From Tranzscheliella williamsii (taxonomy: Eukaryota > Basidiomycota > Ustilaginomycetes > Ustilaginales > Ustilaginaceae): a stretch of 64,000 nucleotides of DNA. The stretch lies in the NCBI GenBank assembly GCA_023212725.1, contig JALBYF010000045.1, positions 1 to 64,000 of the forward strand, read 5' to 3'. Positions 10,784 to 20,404 of the stretch are shown here, one piece after another. The notes below the pieces were generated by a model. That model saw only the letters and a program-made list of their open reading frames with translations. It did no database searches and was not told where the DNA came from. Position 1 is the first letter of the stretch. Each line of letters begins with the position of its first letter. The position numbers and the translations under genes are program-made.

Positions 10784-10793
10784 CTCTATATAC
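10784..10793 (-). promoter_or_regulatory. TATA-like box of malate synthase
   Basis: The minus strand reads GTATATAGAG about 130 bp upstream of the malate synthase ATG, in otherwise GC-rich DNA. Spacing to the ATG suits a TATA box with a short 5' leader. Inferred only. Confidence 0.45.
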
Positions 10794-11918
10794 TTGAGCC
10801 GCAATCAGAGAGGGGGAAAAGCGGGAGCCCAGCTAGCCGGTGTGGATGGCAGCTCGAGAGAGGTTCTCTGAAGGCTTGTGGAGGGGCCAAGCGTGAGAGG
10901 CGGAGGCAAATGGAATTAATGGCCCTTCAAGTCATCCGGTCGCCCGCCTTGTCAGAATAACCGGCCGGACGCAGAATATAACAGGCTGAGGCATAACCAT
11001 ATCCCAGTGAGCGCGTTGAAAGCCGCACAGAAGCTGCAACATTCTATTCAATCGAGGCCACTTTGAATGCAAAAACTGAGGCTATCTACGTCAGGCCAAG
11101 CGTGAACAAAGTGTGGAGAAGCTAAGTGCGCCGCTATGCCCCGCTAACCTGACCCGTGAAAAGCGGTCCTCTGCATTTAGAAGGCTTTCGTTGATCTGTG
11201 CAGGCCAGCTAGATATGTACAGTCATGATAATCTTATATTGAGCTCCTGCACCTCTCGTTTGTAATCGTGCAGAATACAAATGCGAAACAGGATCTGGGA
11301 GATCCGTTTGCGCCGGTGTCCGTCATGACCCGAAAGGAGAATTCTTGCCGTACGAGACATGCTCGATTTCTTTCTGCACCTTTCCCGACAACAACGCTTA
11401 GGTACCAGTGGCTGCATATCACCTACTGAAAGCTAGTGCGTGCACGCAAAAGAGGTACCAAAGCCCATAGCACCAAGCCTCGGAGATGGGCCCTATGGCG
11501 GCATGTGTAGGATCAGGCTGCTGTCTGAAGGGAGGCAAGCGTTGACGACCGCATCTGTTGACGCTCATGAGGGCGGACAGGTAGCTTGTCGGAGGCGATA
11601 CGATCCTCACTCTTCATGCCGAGATAGCGAGCCAAGTATTGCGGGACGGTCAGTGGATGCGATCACGGAAAGAAGGTATCTGCAGCTTGGTAGCGGAGAA
11701 GGCACCGTCATGCAATTTCGCCGCCATTGAACATACTTCATACGAAGCAACACGCCTGATCCGGCTGTAGGAACGCACAGCAAACACGGCCATGCGGAGA
11801 TCACGCAGCGCACTCAGAAGTCGTGTCACGACGCCATAGCAATCAGAAGGCAGCTTGCATCGAGCTACGTGAGCTGGGAGTATTAGTGATGATACAAAAC
11901 GGCTATCTAAAAAGCACT
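10794..11918. other. Intergenic region upstream of malate synthase, downstream of thioredoxin
   Basis: Just over 1.1 kb without a supported gene. It includes an 8-bp palindrome CCGGCCGG at 10961-10968, about 300 bp upstream of the malate synthase start, which could be a zinc-cluster factor site (speculative). The small ORFs at 11.2-11.8 kb show no recognisable protein. Confidence 0.5.
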
Positions 11919-12475
11919 TTAGAGGGAGTCGGCGACCTTGGTGATGGTGCTCTGTTGAGGCAGGTATCGCAGAAGAAGCAAATTATTGTCAGTTGAGTTC
12001 GCGCTGAGAAAGCGGAAGCAGATAGAGCCGCTCCAAAAGGCGCAATAAGATCTCTGGGATCGAACTCGTCACAAACTTACCTGGAGGGCTTGAGGATTAG
12101 CCCCAATGACCTTCTCGATGGCCTTGCCATCCTTGAAGAACACGAAGGTAGGCATAGCCTGGATACCAACCTCAGCCGCGATCTTCTCCTGCGTGTCAAC
12201 GTCGACCTTGTAGAAACTGAGCTTCTGGCCGGCAGGGGTCTCCGAAATCTTCTCGAATACGGGACCGATCACCTTGCAGGGCCCGCACCAAGTGGCCCAG
12301 AAGTCGATGACAATTGGCTTGTCGCCTTGAATCTGCCACAACCAGAGAGCAAGTTACCAGAAAAGGTGGTGGCGACTCAAGGTTAGCAAACTATCATCGG
12401 CGCTGTGCTGCTCCGATTTCAGATACTCACAAGGCTCTGGAACTCTTCGTAGCTTTCGATTGGCTTGACACCCAT
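11919..12475 (-). CDS. Thioredoxin
   Basis: Small dithiol-disulfide oxidoreductase. Three exons: 12475-12431, 12332-12081 and 11951-11919, with introns of 98 and 129 nt (GTGAGT and GTAAGT donors, CAG acceptors). Together they give a 109-residue protein of standard thioredoxin length. It begins MGVKPIESYEEF and carries FWATWCGPCK with active-site Cys31 and Cys34, the cis-proline loop QAMPTFVFF, and the C-terminal helix ending STITKVADSL. There is no targeting peptide, so it is probably cytosolic. It is transcribed away from the AN1 zinc-finger gene, and a TATA box lies close upstream. Confidence 0.95.
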
Positions 12476-12550
12476 TTTGACGATATGTGATGTGCGAGAC
12501 TGAGGTTTTGGGGAACGATAAAGGTCTGTAACAGTAGAGATGGAGGCAGC

Positions 12551-12558
12551 TTATATAG
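12551..12558 (-). promoter_or_regulatory. TATA box of thioredoxin gene
   Basis: The minus strand reads CTATATAA about 80 bp upstream of the thioredoxin ATG. This is a good match to TATA(A/T)A at a plausible distance, as expected for a stress-inducible gene. Confidence 0.55.
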
Positions 12559-13019
12559 TTTTGCTAGGCGGTGGTTGGTGTTGTTGCATGCTATGTGCTC
12601 AGTTGGGACATTTGCGAATTTGGTCGGCGACCCAAAGCACGTCAGAATAGAGTCAATGCGTTTCCTACAACACCGTCCCGTCGCCTTTGAATCTCACCTT
12701 CTCTGCCTTCGATCGGATTTTAGCTTCGGCCCGCATCTGCATCGTCGATACGCCTGTTAGATCGAGATAGACTATAGCCGCGAGCGGGGATCACTTATTT
12801 CCGTGGTTCCTTTTGGGCACATCTCGACTACCACCACCTTGCTTCGCTTGGTTTCTCCTAGCCGTCACAGGATACGGTCAGCGGTCCGGCTTGAGACTAT
12901 GGCGACATTTGTCTGACTCACTAACATCAGAAAAAGGCGGTCGAGGGAAGCTCACGCCTGGGTAGTCGATTGTTCCCGATCCTTCTAGTAGGCTGGGCGG
13001 GTCCTGTGCTGCTTTCAGC
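12559..13019. other. Divergent promoter region between thioredoxin and AN1 protein
   Basis: About 460 bp between divergently transcribed genes. Apart from the TATA box just before it, no ORF, repeat or recognisable site stands out. Confidence 0.5.
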
Positions 13020-13502
13020 ATGGAGGTTGGCAAGCATTGCCAGTTGTCGACTTGCTTGAGACTCTCCTTCTTGCCGATAGCGTGCGTCTTCTGCTCGGCA
13101 GCATTCTGTGAATGCCACTTTCTCCCGGAACAGCACGGATGCACGGCACCAGCCGCGGTGAACTCGGTGCTGAGCGAGGACGAGCTGCTTCGGCGGTTAG
13201 CCACATCTGGCGCTGGCGGTCGGCTCCCCTGTCAAAGGCCAGGATGCAAGAAGCTCAGCTTTGAACTCAGCAACACCGTTTCTACATCTACTACACCTGC
13301 AGATCGCGCTTTCACTCACAGAGCCCCGCGTTGTGAGCGCTGCCAGGGTTTCTTCTGCGCCGGCCACCGTTCTGCTCTTAGCCACGGCTGCAAGGCAAAA
13401 GCGCCGCCGACCGAAGGCCAGCTCAAGGTACAGGCGGTAGAAGACAGGAAGAAAAAGGCAGCCGCCGTGCTTGCCAAACACTTTCCCAGCCGCAAGACGT
13501 AG
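13020..13502 (+). CDS. AN1-type zinc-finger protein (ZFAND2/Cuz1-like)
   Basis: 160 residues, single exon. The N-terminus is one AN1 finger with the Cys/His spacing CQLSTCLRLSF...CVFCSAAFCECH...H.C. A second, partly diverged Cys/His cluster lies at about 78-125 (CQRPGCKKLSF...CERCQGFFCAGHR...HGC), so there are two tandem AN1 fingers. The tail is lysine-rich. This two-finger layout matches small AN1 proteins of the ZFAND2/Cuz1 class, which link Cdc48 or the proteasome to stress responses. That function is inferred from the family. The ATG at 13020 starts directly before the first finger, so little sequence could be missing. Confidence 0.85.
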   Translation: MEVGKHCQLSTCLRLSFLPIACVFCSAAFCECHFLPEQHGCTAPAAVNSVLSEDELLRRLATSGAGGRLPCQRPGCKKLSFELSNTVSTSTTPADRAFTHRAPRCERCQGFFCAGHRSALSHGCKAKAPPTEGQLKVQAVEDRKKKAAAVLAKHFPSRKT

Positions 13503-13656
13503 TACGAGGTAGCGAGAGGTTTGCGCCCTCTGTCTGCATCTACATATATACCCTGCACGATTCAATCAAGGTCGCAGACACAGACACGCCAGTTGGCAAT
13601 ATACTTGAGCGAATGCTCGCAGGGCTGCTTGTGTGCGCCGGTGTGAACGGTATGGC

Positions 13657-14173
13657 TCATGCTTTCCCCTGGAGAATGTCCTGCACTTCTGCGCAGCTCT
13701 CGGCGGTGACGCAGATGGTGCCACCGAGATCGAGAGCAGCGTCGACGCCGTCGAAGCTTCCGCCGGCGTCTTTTGCGCGTGCCAGTGAGGCCGAGTCGTT
13801 GTCCTTATACGGACACCGTATCTGCTGCGGGAAGGGGCATGGGCAGTGTGACGGTTTGGCGACGCAGGACAGTGTCCTCGGGCAGAGATACTGGTTGCAA
13901 TGGGCTGCATCAACCCTGGCTTCGAACCAGCTAGCATCCCCGGACTGTGGCGGGCAACAAAGAAAAGACATGGTTTAGCGACAAGATACAGCCAAAGCTG
14001 AACCGCCTAGTATAAGCCGAACTTACTGGCGGCGGCTCCTGCTCCCGTGACCCTGACGGATTGCCTCCGAAGAAGTGCTGGAAGAACTGAGCTTGCACGG
14101 TTGTCAGCAGCATGGCGAGTTGGACCAGCAGCAGCGCGAGCAGCACCCTCCGCAAGGATATCGTTCGAGCCAT
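13657..14173 (-). CDS. LCL2: LCL2-like secretory pathway protein
   Basis: Two exons: 14173-14027 and 13944-13657, with an 82-nt intron (GTAAGT...CAG); 144 residues after joining. A clear signal peptide (about 1-28, with a Leu-rich core after SLRR) is followed by QFFQHFFGG, then the cysteine pattern [28 protein letters not shown] and a final GGTICVTAESC. This is the layout of fungal Lcl2, named for long chronological lifespan and linked to ER-associated degradation. The open frame continues upstream of 14173, but the signal peptide fixes the start there. It is divergent from NAF1. Confidence 0.88.
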
Positions 14174-14523
14174 GATGTAGTCGTGGCAGCGTGAACGCCA
14201 AGTGCCAATTGGGGTTGACTGGGATAATGTGAATCGCTGATACGCCCATGACTTCGCCTCACGCTTCCAGCGTGGCAGGCTTCGATTCCCGAAAGCCGTA
14301 CTTTTGTTACCGTATCCATATTTTTTCGATTTTTGATCCATGAGGATTTCTCGATTTTTCGGTATTCACGTCCATTCACAATTTACATTTGGGCGCCCGG
14401 AGCGTGAAGAAAGCGTGGAGGTTGAGATGGACTAGTGTGACTGCCACCTTGAACGGCTTCTTCGTAGGGGAAAGGAGGTACACCTTGCAACCTCACCGCA
14501 GACCCGCACCCAGCACCAATACC
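14174..14523. other. Divergent promoter region between LCL2 and NAF1
   Basis: 350 bp between divergent starts. A frame continuous with NAF1 is open from 14389, but only from a TTG. No distinct motif is seen. Confidence 0.5.
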
Positions 14524-17400
14524 ATGCCTGACGACACGAGCCAGGATCCCCTGAATCAGGATCAGTCATCGCCCGAGGAAGGTTTTATGATAGTCAATGG
14601 AAGCATGGATAACACCGTCGATACATCCCTCTCCACACCACAGATGGTTACCGTCGGGGGTGAAGCCATCGCTCCAGCACCAGAGTCGATCCTAGAATCT
14701 GCCGTGCAAGCATCTGCGGATGAACACCTTCTGTCAGCTGCTTCGAGCTCCGAGGGAGACGCTGTATCAGATCAGGTAGCACAAGCCTCCCGAGAGGAAC
14801 GGGATGGCCATACAGTATATCACGACCTGGCGCCATCACAATCCGCTCACGTATCAGAATCGCTTGCTGAACGCAAGTCATCCACGCAGAGCCAGGTTGC
14901 CCCCGCTCTGGAGACTGACACAAACCCAGAGGCCTTCGTGCCCGCAGATATCGAGCACATCTTTTCTACCGGAGTGGCGCAGGAGGGCGCCTCTTCCATG
15001 GATGCGCTCCGAGAGCTTGTTGCCAAAGCCCGAGAGTCGTCAGGGCAGGTTCGAGAGGCATTGCCACCAGGTTTTGATGACTCCGAGACCCCACTTTCAG
15101 AGCCCGAGCACGCCAGTAAGAAGCGCAGGGCAGAGGAAGAGCTCGAGGCTGTGGTCAAACGCAGCAAGGACGTACAAGAGGTGCGGAACACTATCGAGCA
15201 AGGGCAGGATCCGGCCACCAAGACATTGCTGCAAAAGGCGCTCTCTTCTATCTCGGGATTGGTCAGTAGAAAGTCCACGCCAGCGGCGTCTGTTGCTGTA
15301 CAAAGCATCGATCCACCGCAGCAGGAAGGCCATGGGAGCGGCGCGAATGGCAAGAGCGATGTAGACTCTAGCTCTGGCTCCGACTCTACTTCTGACTCTG
15401 ATTCCAGTTCAGAGTCTTCGAGCGATGAAGATCAAGACGATACTGAGGCAGCAGGAGCCGGTAGCAACGGACTGGCTCTGGGCGTCGAAGATGATGATGA
15501 CGAAGAAGGAGGGCCGAATGGGGGTGCCGCCCCCGTCACAAAGAACGAAATTTTGGCACCTGATGTTGTCCAACCCACAATTGAAGAGCTGGCTCCAGGC
15601 GACAAGTCCTCGATTCGTATACTAGGTCGGGTACACTCCATCGTCGACAATGTTGTGGTGGTGGAGCAGGACGTACACCACATCAAAGACGAAGATAAAG
15701 GCAAGGGCAAGTCGGTGGCAGCCCCAGTGGACAGTACAGGACGCAAAGGTGAAGAAGCAGGCGAGTACAGCGTACTTGATACCGGCAGCCTCCTCTGCTT
15801 TGAGGATGGCAAGGTGCTTGGCCTGGTATTCGAAACGTTCGGGTCGATCCATAGTCCCATGTACTCCATCCGCTTTCCATCGGCAGCGTCGATCGACAAG
15901 CAGCTTACGCTCGTCGGGAAAGCTGTTTTCTATTTGCCGAGCCAGAGCACCTACGTCTTAACTCGGCTCTTGCGCGCCATGAAGGGTAGTGATGCGAGTA
16001 ACATGTGGGATGAGGAAGTTGCCGACGACGAGATCGACTATTCCGACGACGAAGCAGAAGCCGAAGCAAAGCGCAGGGCAAAAGCCGTCCGTAGTGGCAA
16101 GACGGATGAGAACGGCAATCCGCTTCCTTCAGCCGCTAACCGCACCAACAAGCGTCAGAAGCAGAACAACCAGAACGGCACCCCGACCGGTAATGCCACA
16201 ATAGCACAGCAGAGGAAGCTCGCCTCAAGACCAGCATTGCCGCCAACTGGCGTGCCAAGCCTTGCTCCGCCGTTCCAACATGGACGAACGCCTCTGCCGC
16301 TCAGACCCGGGTCTGGTTTGCCTGCCCGACCCACTTTTGACCATGACGCTCCCGGCTCGTCCGCGCAGCAACAGAACCTTTCTTACGGCGACGCTGACTC
16401 CAGTGGTCATACCCCCTCTGCAACTCCGCCTTACATGGCGCTTGCTCCGGCCTCTGCTGTAAGACAGAGGGTGGCTACGGCGGAAGGCAACGTGACTAAT
16501 CACAGCCGCCTTCCCAGTGGGGTTTCAAGCAGCTTACCAGCCAGGCCTACGGGTGCCTTGCCGCCACAGCATGGTCGGCAAACGCCAGTGGCCGGCTCGT
16601 CGCCGGTACAACCCACGCAGGCGTCCTACGGAAGCGCAACACCACATCTGCCGGCTTCACCACATGCGCCATCAGCTTCGTATCAACATGCATCACCAGG
16701 CTGGTTTGTACCCGGAGCAGGAACGCCAGGTACGCCGGCGCCTGCTAGCCCTGCGCCACTAGCATCTGGCTCCCCTTCCCCTGCGACAGCCTCTGGACAC
16801 TACAATCCGCGCTTTGCCCCGTACTGGCAACAGTACCCACAGCAACACCAGCCAGGCGCCTGGAACGGCACGCACCAACATTCGCAGCATCAGCAGCCGC
16901 ATCAGCATCCGCACCAGCATCATCAGCCACCGCATCAGCCGCCACACCAGCCACTACACCAGCAACCACACCAGCCACCGCACCTGCAAGCGCATCACCA
17001 AGCTCATCAGCAACCGCAGCCACAACATCACGCCCAACATCAGCCCCAGCATCAGCCCCAGCATTTCGCCTACGCTCAGCAGCCTTCGCAGCAGACACCG
17101 CATGCTGGCTATACCGCGGTGCCTAATTATCAGGGCGCTCCACAATGGGGTGGATATCAATATCCGTCTACCTTCTACCAGGGCTCCACAGACCCATCTA
17201 GCGTTGCTGCACCTCCTGTGCCTGGTGCAGGGCCCTATCCTCCGCAGCACAGCAGTTTTCCGAGCGGCGCAGCCGCAGCACCTGCATACGGGGCGTACGG
17301 ATACGGTGCCCCCGGCTCTCAACCTCCAGGAGCCGATAGCTATGACCCGCGCAGCCCTTCGATGCCGAATGCGTCCGGCTCTCGTCCAGGACAGCAATAG
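14524..17400 (+). CDS. NAF1: H/ACA snoRNP assembly factor NAF1
   Basis: 958 residues, single exon from the first in-frame ATG. The Naf1 domain lies at about 356-495 (ILGRVHSIVDNVVVVEQD, then LLCFEDGKVLGLVFETFGSI, then AVFYLPSQSTYVL). It is preceded by an acidic Ser/Asp tract and followed by WDEEVADDEIDYSDDE, typical of this family. Naf1 chaperones assembly of H/ACA RNPs in the nucleus and is later replaced by Gar1. The protein is longer than yeast Naf1 (492 aa) because of an extended N-terminus and a long Pro/Ser C-terminal half. That half includes a His/Gln/Pro-rich block at about 765-865 built on HQPPHQPPHQP-like repeats. Confidence 0.92.
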   Translation: MPDDTSQDPLNQDQSSPEEGFMIVNGSMDNTVDTSLSTPQMVTVGGEAIAPAPESILESAVQASADEHLLSAASSSEGDAVSDQVAQASREERDGHTVYHDLAPSQSAHVSESLAERKSSTQSQVAPALETDTNPEAFVPADIEHIFSTGVAQEGASSMDALRELVAKARESSGQVREALPPGFDDSETPLSEPEHASKKRRAEEELEAVVKRSKDVQEVRNTIEQGQDPATKTLLQKALSSISGLVSRKSTPAASVAVQSIDPPQQEGHGSGANGKSDVDSSSGSDSTSDSDSSSESSSDEDQDDTEAAGAGSNGLALGVEDDDDEEGGPNGGAAPVTKNEILAPDVVQPTIEELAPGDKSSIRILGRVHSIVDNVVVVEQDVHHIKDEDKGKGKSVAAPVDSTGRKGEEAGEYSVLDTGSLLCFEDGKVLGLVFETFGSIHSPMYSIRFPSAASIDKQLTLVGKAVFYLPSQSTYVLTRLLRAMKGSDASNMWDEEVADDEIDYSDDEAEAEAKRRAKAVRSGKTDENGNPLPSAANRTNKRQKQNNQNGTPTGNATIAQQRKLASRPALPPTGVPSLAPPFQHGRTPLPLRPGSGLPARPTFDHDAPGSSAQQQNLSYGDADSSGHTPSATPPYMALAPASAVRQRVATAEGNVTNHSRLPSGVSSSLPARPTGALPPQHGRQTPVAGSSPVQPTQASYGSATPHLPASPHAPSASYQHASPGWFVPGAGTPGTPAPASPAPLASGSPSPATASGHYNPRFAPYWQQYPQQHQPGAWNGTHQHSQHQQPHQHPHQHHQPPHQPPHQPLHQQPHQPPHLQAHHQAHQQPQPQHHAQHQPQHQPQHFAYAQQPSQQTPHAGYTAVPNYQGAPQWGGYQYPSTFYQGSTDPSSVAAPPVPGAGPYPPQHSSFPSGAAAAPAYGAYGYGAPGSQPPGADSYDPRSPSMPNASGSRPGQQ

Positions 17401-17783
17401 AGTCCTCCTAGATCATGTAATATTACTGCTGTGCGAACTGCAGAAATCGCATACGCATCTGTCTCAAGCCATTGCCTCCTCCCTCAGACGGAGGCGGCGC
17501 GCAGCCAGCGAATATTCAGATTTGTCTGACTTTTCTTTTTTTCCACGCGCGTTGATGAGGGTGTGACACACAGGCAATACTTAAATCAGGTCAGATAAAT
17601 GCATCGCGCCTCCGTCTCTTCCGTCTCCTTTGTCAGCGGTCCAAGGGGGCACCGCTCGCTCATACAATCCTCCTGGCCACCCATCCAGCACTTCTGCGTA
17701 TCCGTGTTCATCTTTTCGCCCACCCAACGGCTTAGGTTCAACTTGCCTCTTGCGACACTAGAGACACGCGTCGCCGCGTCGTT
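17401..17783. other. Intergenic region between NAF1 and helical-repeat protein
   Basis: 383 bp between two plus-strand genes. No convincing site, ORF or RNA is seen. It presumably holds the NAF1 3' UTR and the next promoter. Confidence 0.5.
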
Positions 17784-20319
17784 ATGCGTTGCCCAACCGA
17801 CTTTCAGGGGCCTCTCGGCCGTCCAAGTCGATGGGGTGAAGGGCCGAATACGGCGATGCAATCTCCGGCGGGTGAAGGCACACCGCTCTATTTGGCCCCA
17901 GAGATCTGTAGACGAGCCCCTCGCTTACCCATCAGCCCAAAAAAACCAGAGGAACAGAGCCTGACAATCAAGGCCGAGGGAACAACCACGCCATCACCTG
18001 TTTCCGGTGTAAAAGACGAGGATGTGAAAATTCAGCAATACAGCGTCACGGAGAGCCCGTGTTTAGCGCCAATGAATGCCATGATCGGATCTGCCATCTC
18101 TACGATGGCGTCAGATCTTCGCTCAACTTTGTTAACCTCGCAGGAGGAGCGGAGGCTCGGCTTTCTCGTCCGTGTAGCGGTGGAGCACTTCTGTCGATCA
18201 CCCTCGAGGACTCAGCAATGGACCAAACTTCATTCAATGACGATGCGAGAGCTGCTAGACGCTCTGAAAGGTCTACAAAAACCTCAAGTCCAAATAGACG
18301 CGGCCGTGCCCCTACAGAAAGCGTACGAGTTCTTGATCAGATCTCATTGCGAGGGTCGCATCGACGACTCTGAAAGAGATGCTTTTGCCGGCCTAAGAGA
18401 GGACCTACTTGAGCTCAGCTTCGATTATTGCGAGGATCCTAAGTTAAGCTTCCGTATGGTAGGCTACGAGGCGCTGCTTGCGCTCGGCCGCAGCGATCCA
18501 ACTCTCGTAAAGCGAAACTGCCATGCGCTCGTCCAGCTCCTTCAAAACGATCACGACCTCGAGCTGCCGCTAATCGAGTCCGTGCTCGCCTCGCATCTTA
18601 GTTTGGCGCTGGATGACTGCCTTGATGTCATTATTCACGATCATTGTCACGGTGAGCTGCGGGGTCGAGCACTGAAATTCCTCACCTCTGCCAGAGGCAT
18701 GGATGCTTTGGCCCCAGCGATCGGCGAGGGCGCCAAGGAAGTTGCGCTGGCAAGACGGCTGGCTCCCATTATACTTTTCGCCGATCGAACCGAGCTTGAC
18801 CACATCCACAAACTGCTTTACGGCCTCGACATCCTTTGGCTAGATGCTGACAGGTACCCGCTGGGGAACTTCTTTGAAGCTGCGCGCACAGCGGGCGCCG
18901 TGCTGCTGTGGAATATGTGTCTCTTTTTAATGCGGCAAGCACAGATCTTGCCGAGGATGGTGGCGGAGACACTACACCCCTCGGGGCTTTCGCCAAAAGC
19001 GCTAACACTTTTGGGGACCTCTACACATGCTCCTGCAGGTGGCAGGTTTTATGACGGGGCCATCCTCTTCAATGACTTGGTTGGACTCGCGCTAGGCGTC
19101 AATGTGCCCGAATGCGAGACTTTGAGTGTTCGTCCGCCCTCCAGGGGACGTTTGTTCCTTGACAAGCTGGAAGCTTGCCTCCGCTTTTTTCTACTCGTAT
19201 TGCCTTCGTCGCCGCATCATCAAGACCCCACTCCGACGCCTTTGTATTGCTTCTCCATGATCGAAAGGTTGACTTTCTCTCGCTCGCTAGCCAATCTTGC
19301 TGCGAGGGTAGTTGCAGCTGCCAGAGAGGCTCCTGACGAGCTCAACTTCCCCAAGGATTCCAGCACTTTTGAATTGGCAAGGCTGTCCGCTACATCGCTG
19401 AGGGTAAGTATGAAAGACTCTGGTTCAGAACATAGGTTTTCGTTCCAAGGACAATTGAGGTTGACTTTATCAGCGTACTTGTCTACAATAACAGATACTG
19501 ATCCCATCTTTCAAGGAGCGACGGTGCAATGAGGATGGCAAGGTTAAAGTTGAAGCGTATCAGATGCTTGTAGCTGAAGCGCTTCTGACCGCCCTCTATC
19601 AGGCCGAGAGCTTTCGCCTCCAGTCCGGACATCGCGGAACGGTCCATTCACGGGATGATGTTCTATGTTCACGAGTGGACGAGCTGGTAGCGCTCGCCCG
19701 CGACAAGCAAAACGAGAAATACGCACCTGATGACGTGACACAGGCAGCTAGAGTGGTGTGGGCCACGGGGCGTCAGTACCTTCACCTGCGGCGGGAAGTC
19801 GGGGCCCGTATTCCTCTCCCGACTTGGCTGCTGGATCCACCTCCGTTCCCCAAAGCAGACAATCAGGAAGTACAGCGACACGACGCTTTCACAAAGGGAG
19901 CAGACACAGAAGAGAGGAAGCACGACAAGTATATCGAGCAGGATTTGCCGAAGCGCCACAGGGGTAGGGGAAGTCGCTTTGCGCCGGCCGATCCAACGGC
20001 TGGGTGGGATACAACCGAATTGTCCGCTTCGGTTTCGCACACTGGCACGACCTATCAGCTTTCGTTACGCGGAGCTGCGGATGGTTCTGGCCGAGTCGGC
20101 GATGGCTTGAGGATCCACGGCTCGGCCGACATGTACGATCGAAGCCGGACCGCAGATCGCCATGATAGTGGCCACCAGAGGCACGCCGAGCCTCGCAGCC
20201 CTCGTCCCGGTCACGCCGCTCGACTACGGTATCGTTCTCGGTCGCCAGCGTACGCCTCCAACCGCTGTCCACGCGAACCATATCGGTGCTCGCACAGACG
20301 CGCCGAACAAAGCAGGTAA
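17784..20319 (+). CDS. Unidentified helical protein with basic Arg/Ser C-terminal tail
   Basis: I do not recognise this gene. Two exons, 17784-19403 and 19495-20319, are joined over a 91-nt intron (GTAAGT...ACAG). The join reads TSLRILIPSFKERRC and keeps frame, giving 814 residues. The middle (about 110-480) is leucine-rich and helical, like armadillo or HEAT repeats, with phrases such as LRMVGY-like FRMVGYEALLALGRSDP. The last 130 residues are hydrophilic, with arginine-serine dipeptides (RSRTADRHD, RSPRPGH, RYRSRSPAY). This suggests an RNA-linked or nuclear role, as inference only. A second start at 17856 (MQSPAGEG) is equally possible. The stop at 20317-20319 overlaps a possible donor (AG/GTAAAC), so another 3' exon cannot be excluded. 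Confidence 0.75.
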
Positions 20320-20404
20320 ACGCACTCTCACAGGCCAATATAGTTGTGCAGCAAAATCAAGCGTGGCGCGCTTGGCGATGGCAGACTGCAGCTGTGGCTT
20401 GAGT

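Noticed and set aside
13905..13945. tRNA T-arm-like sequence (GGTTCGAAGCC on the minus strand)
   Set aside because: It lies in LCL2 exon 2 coding sequence and only four stem pairs form; no A box, anticodon arm or acceptor stem matches.
14255..14295. B-box-like GGCTTCGATTCCC upstream of NAF1
   Set aside because: The invariant 53-61 pair would be C-C and no cloverleaf can be drawn.
13931..14341. Upstream extension of LCL2 to 14341
   Set aside because: The signal peptide beginning at the ATG at 14173 would be buried by 56 extra residues, so the downstream ATG is the sensible start.
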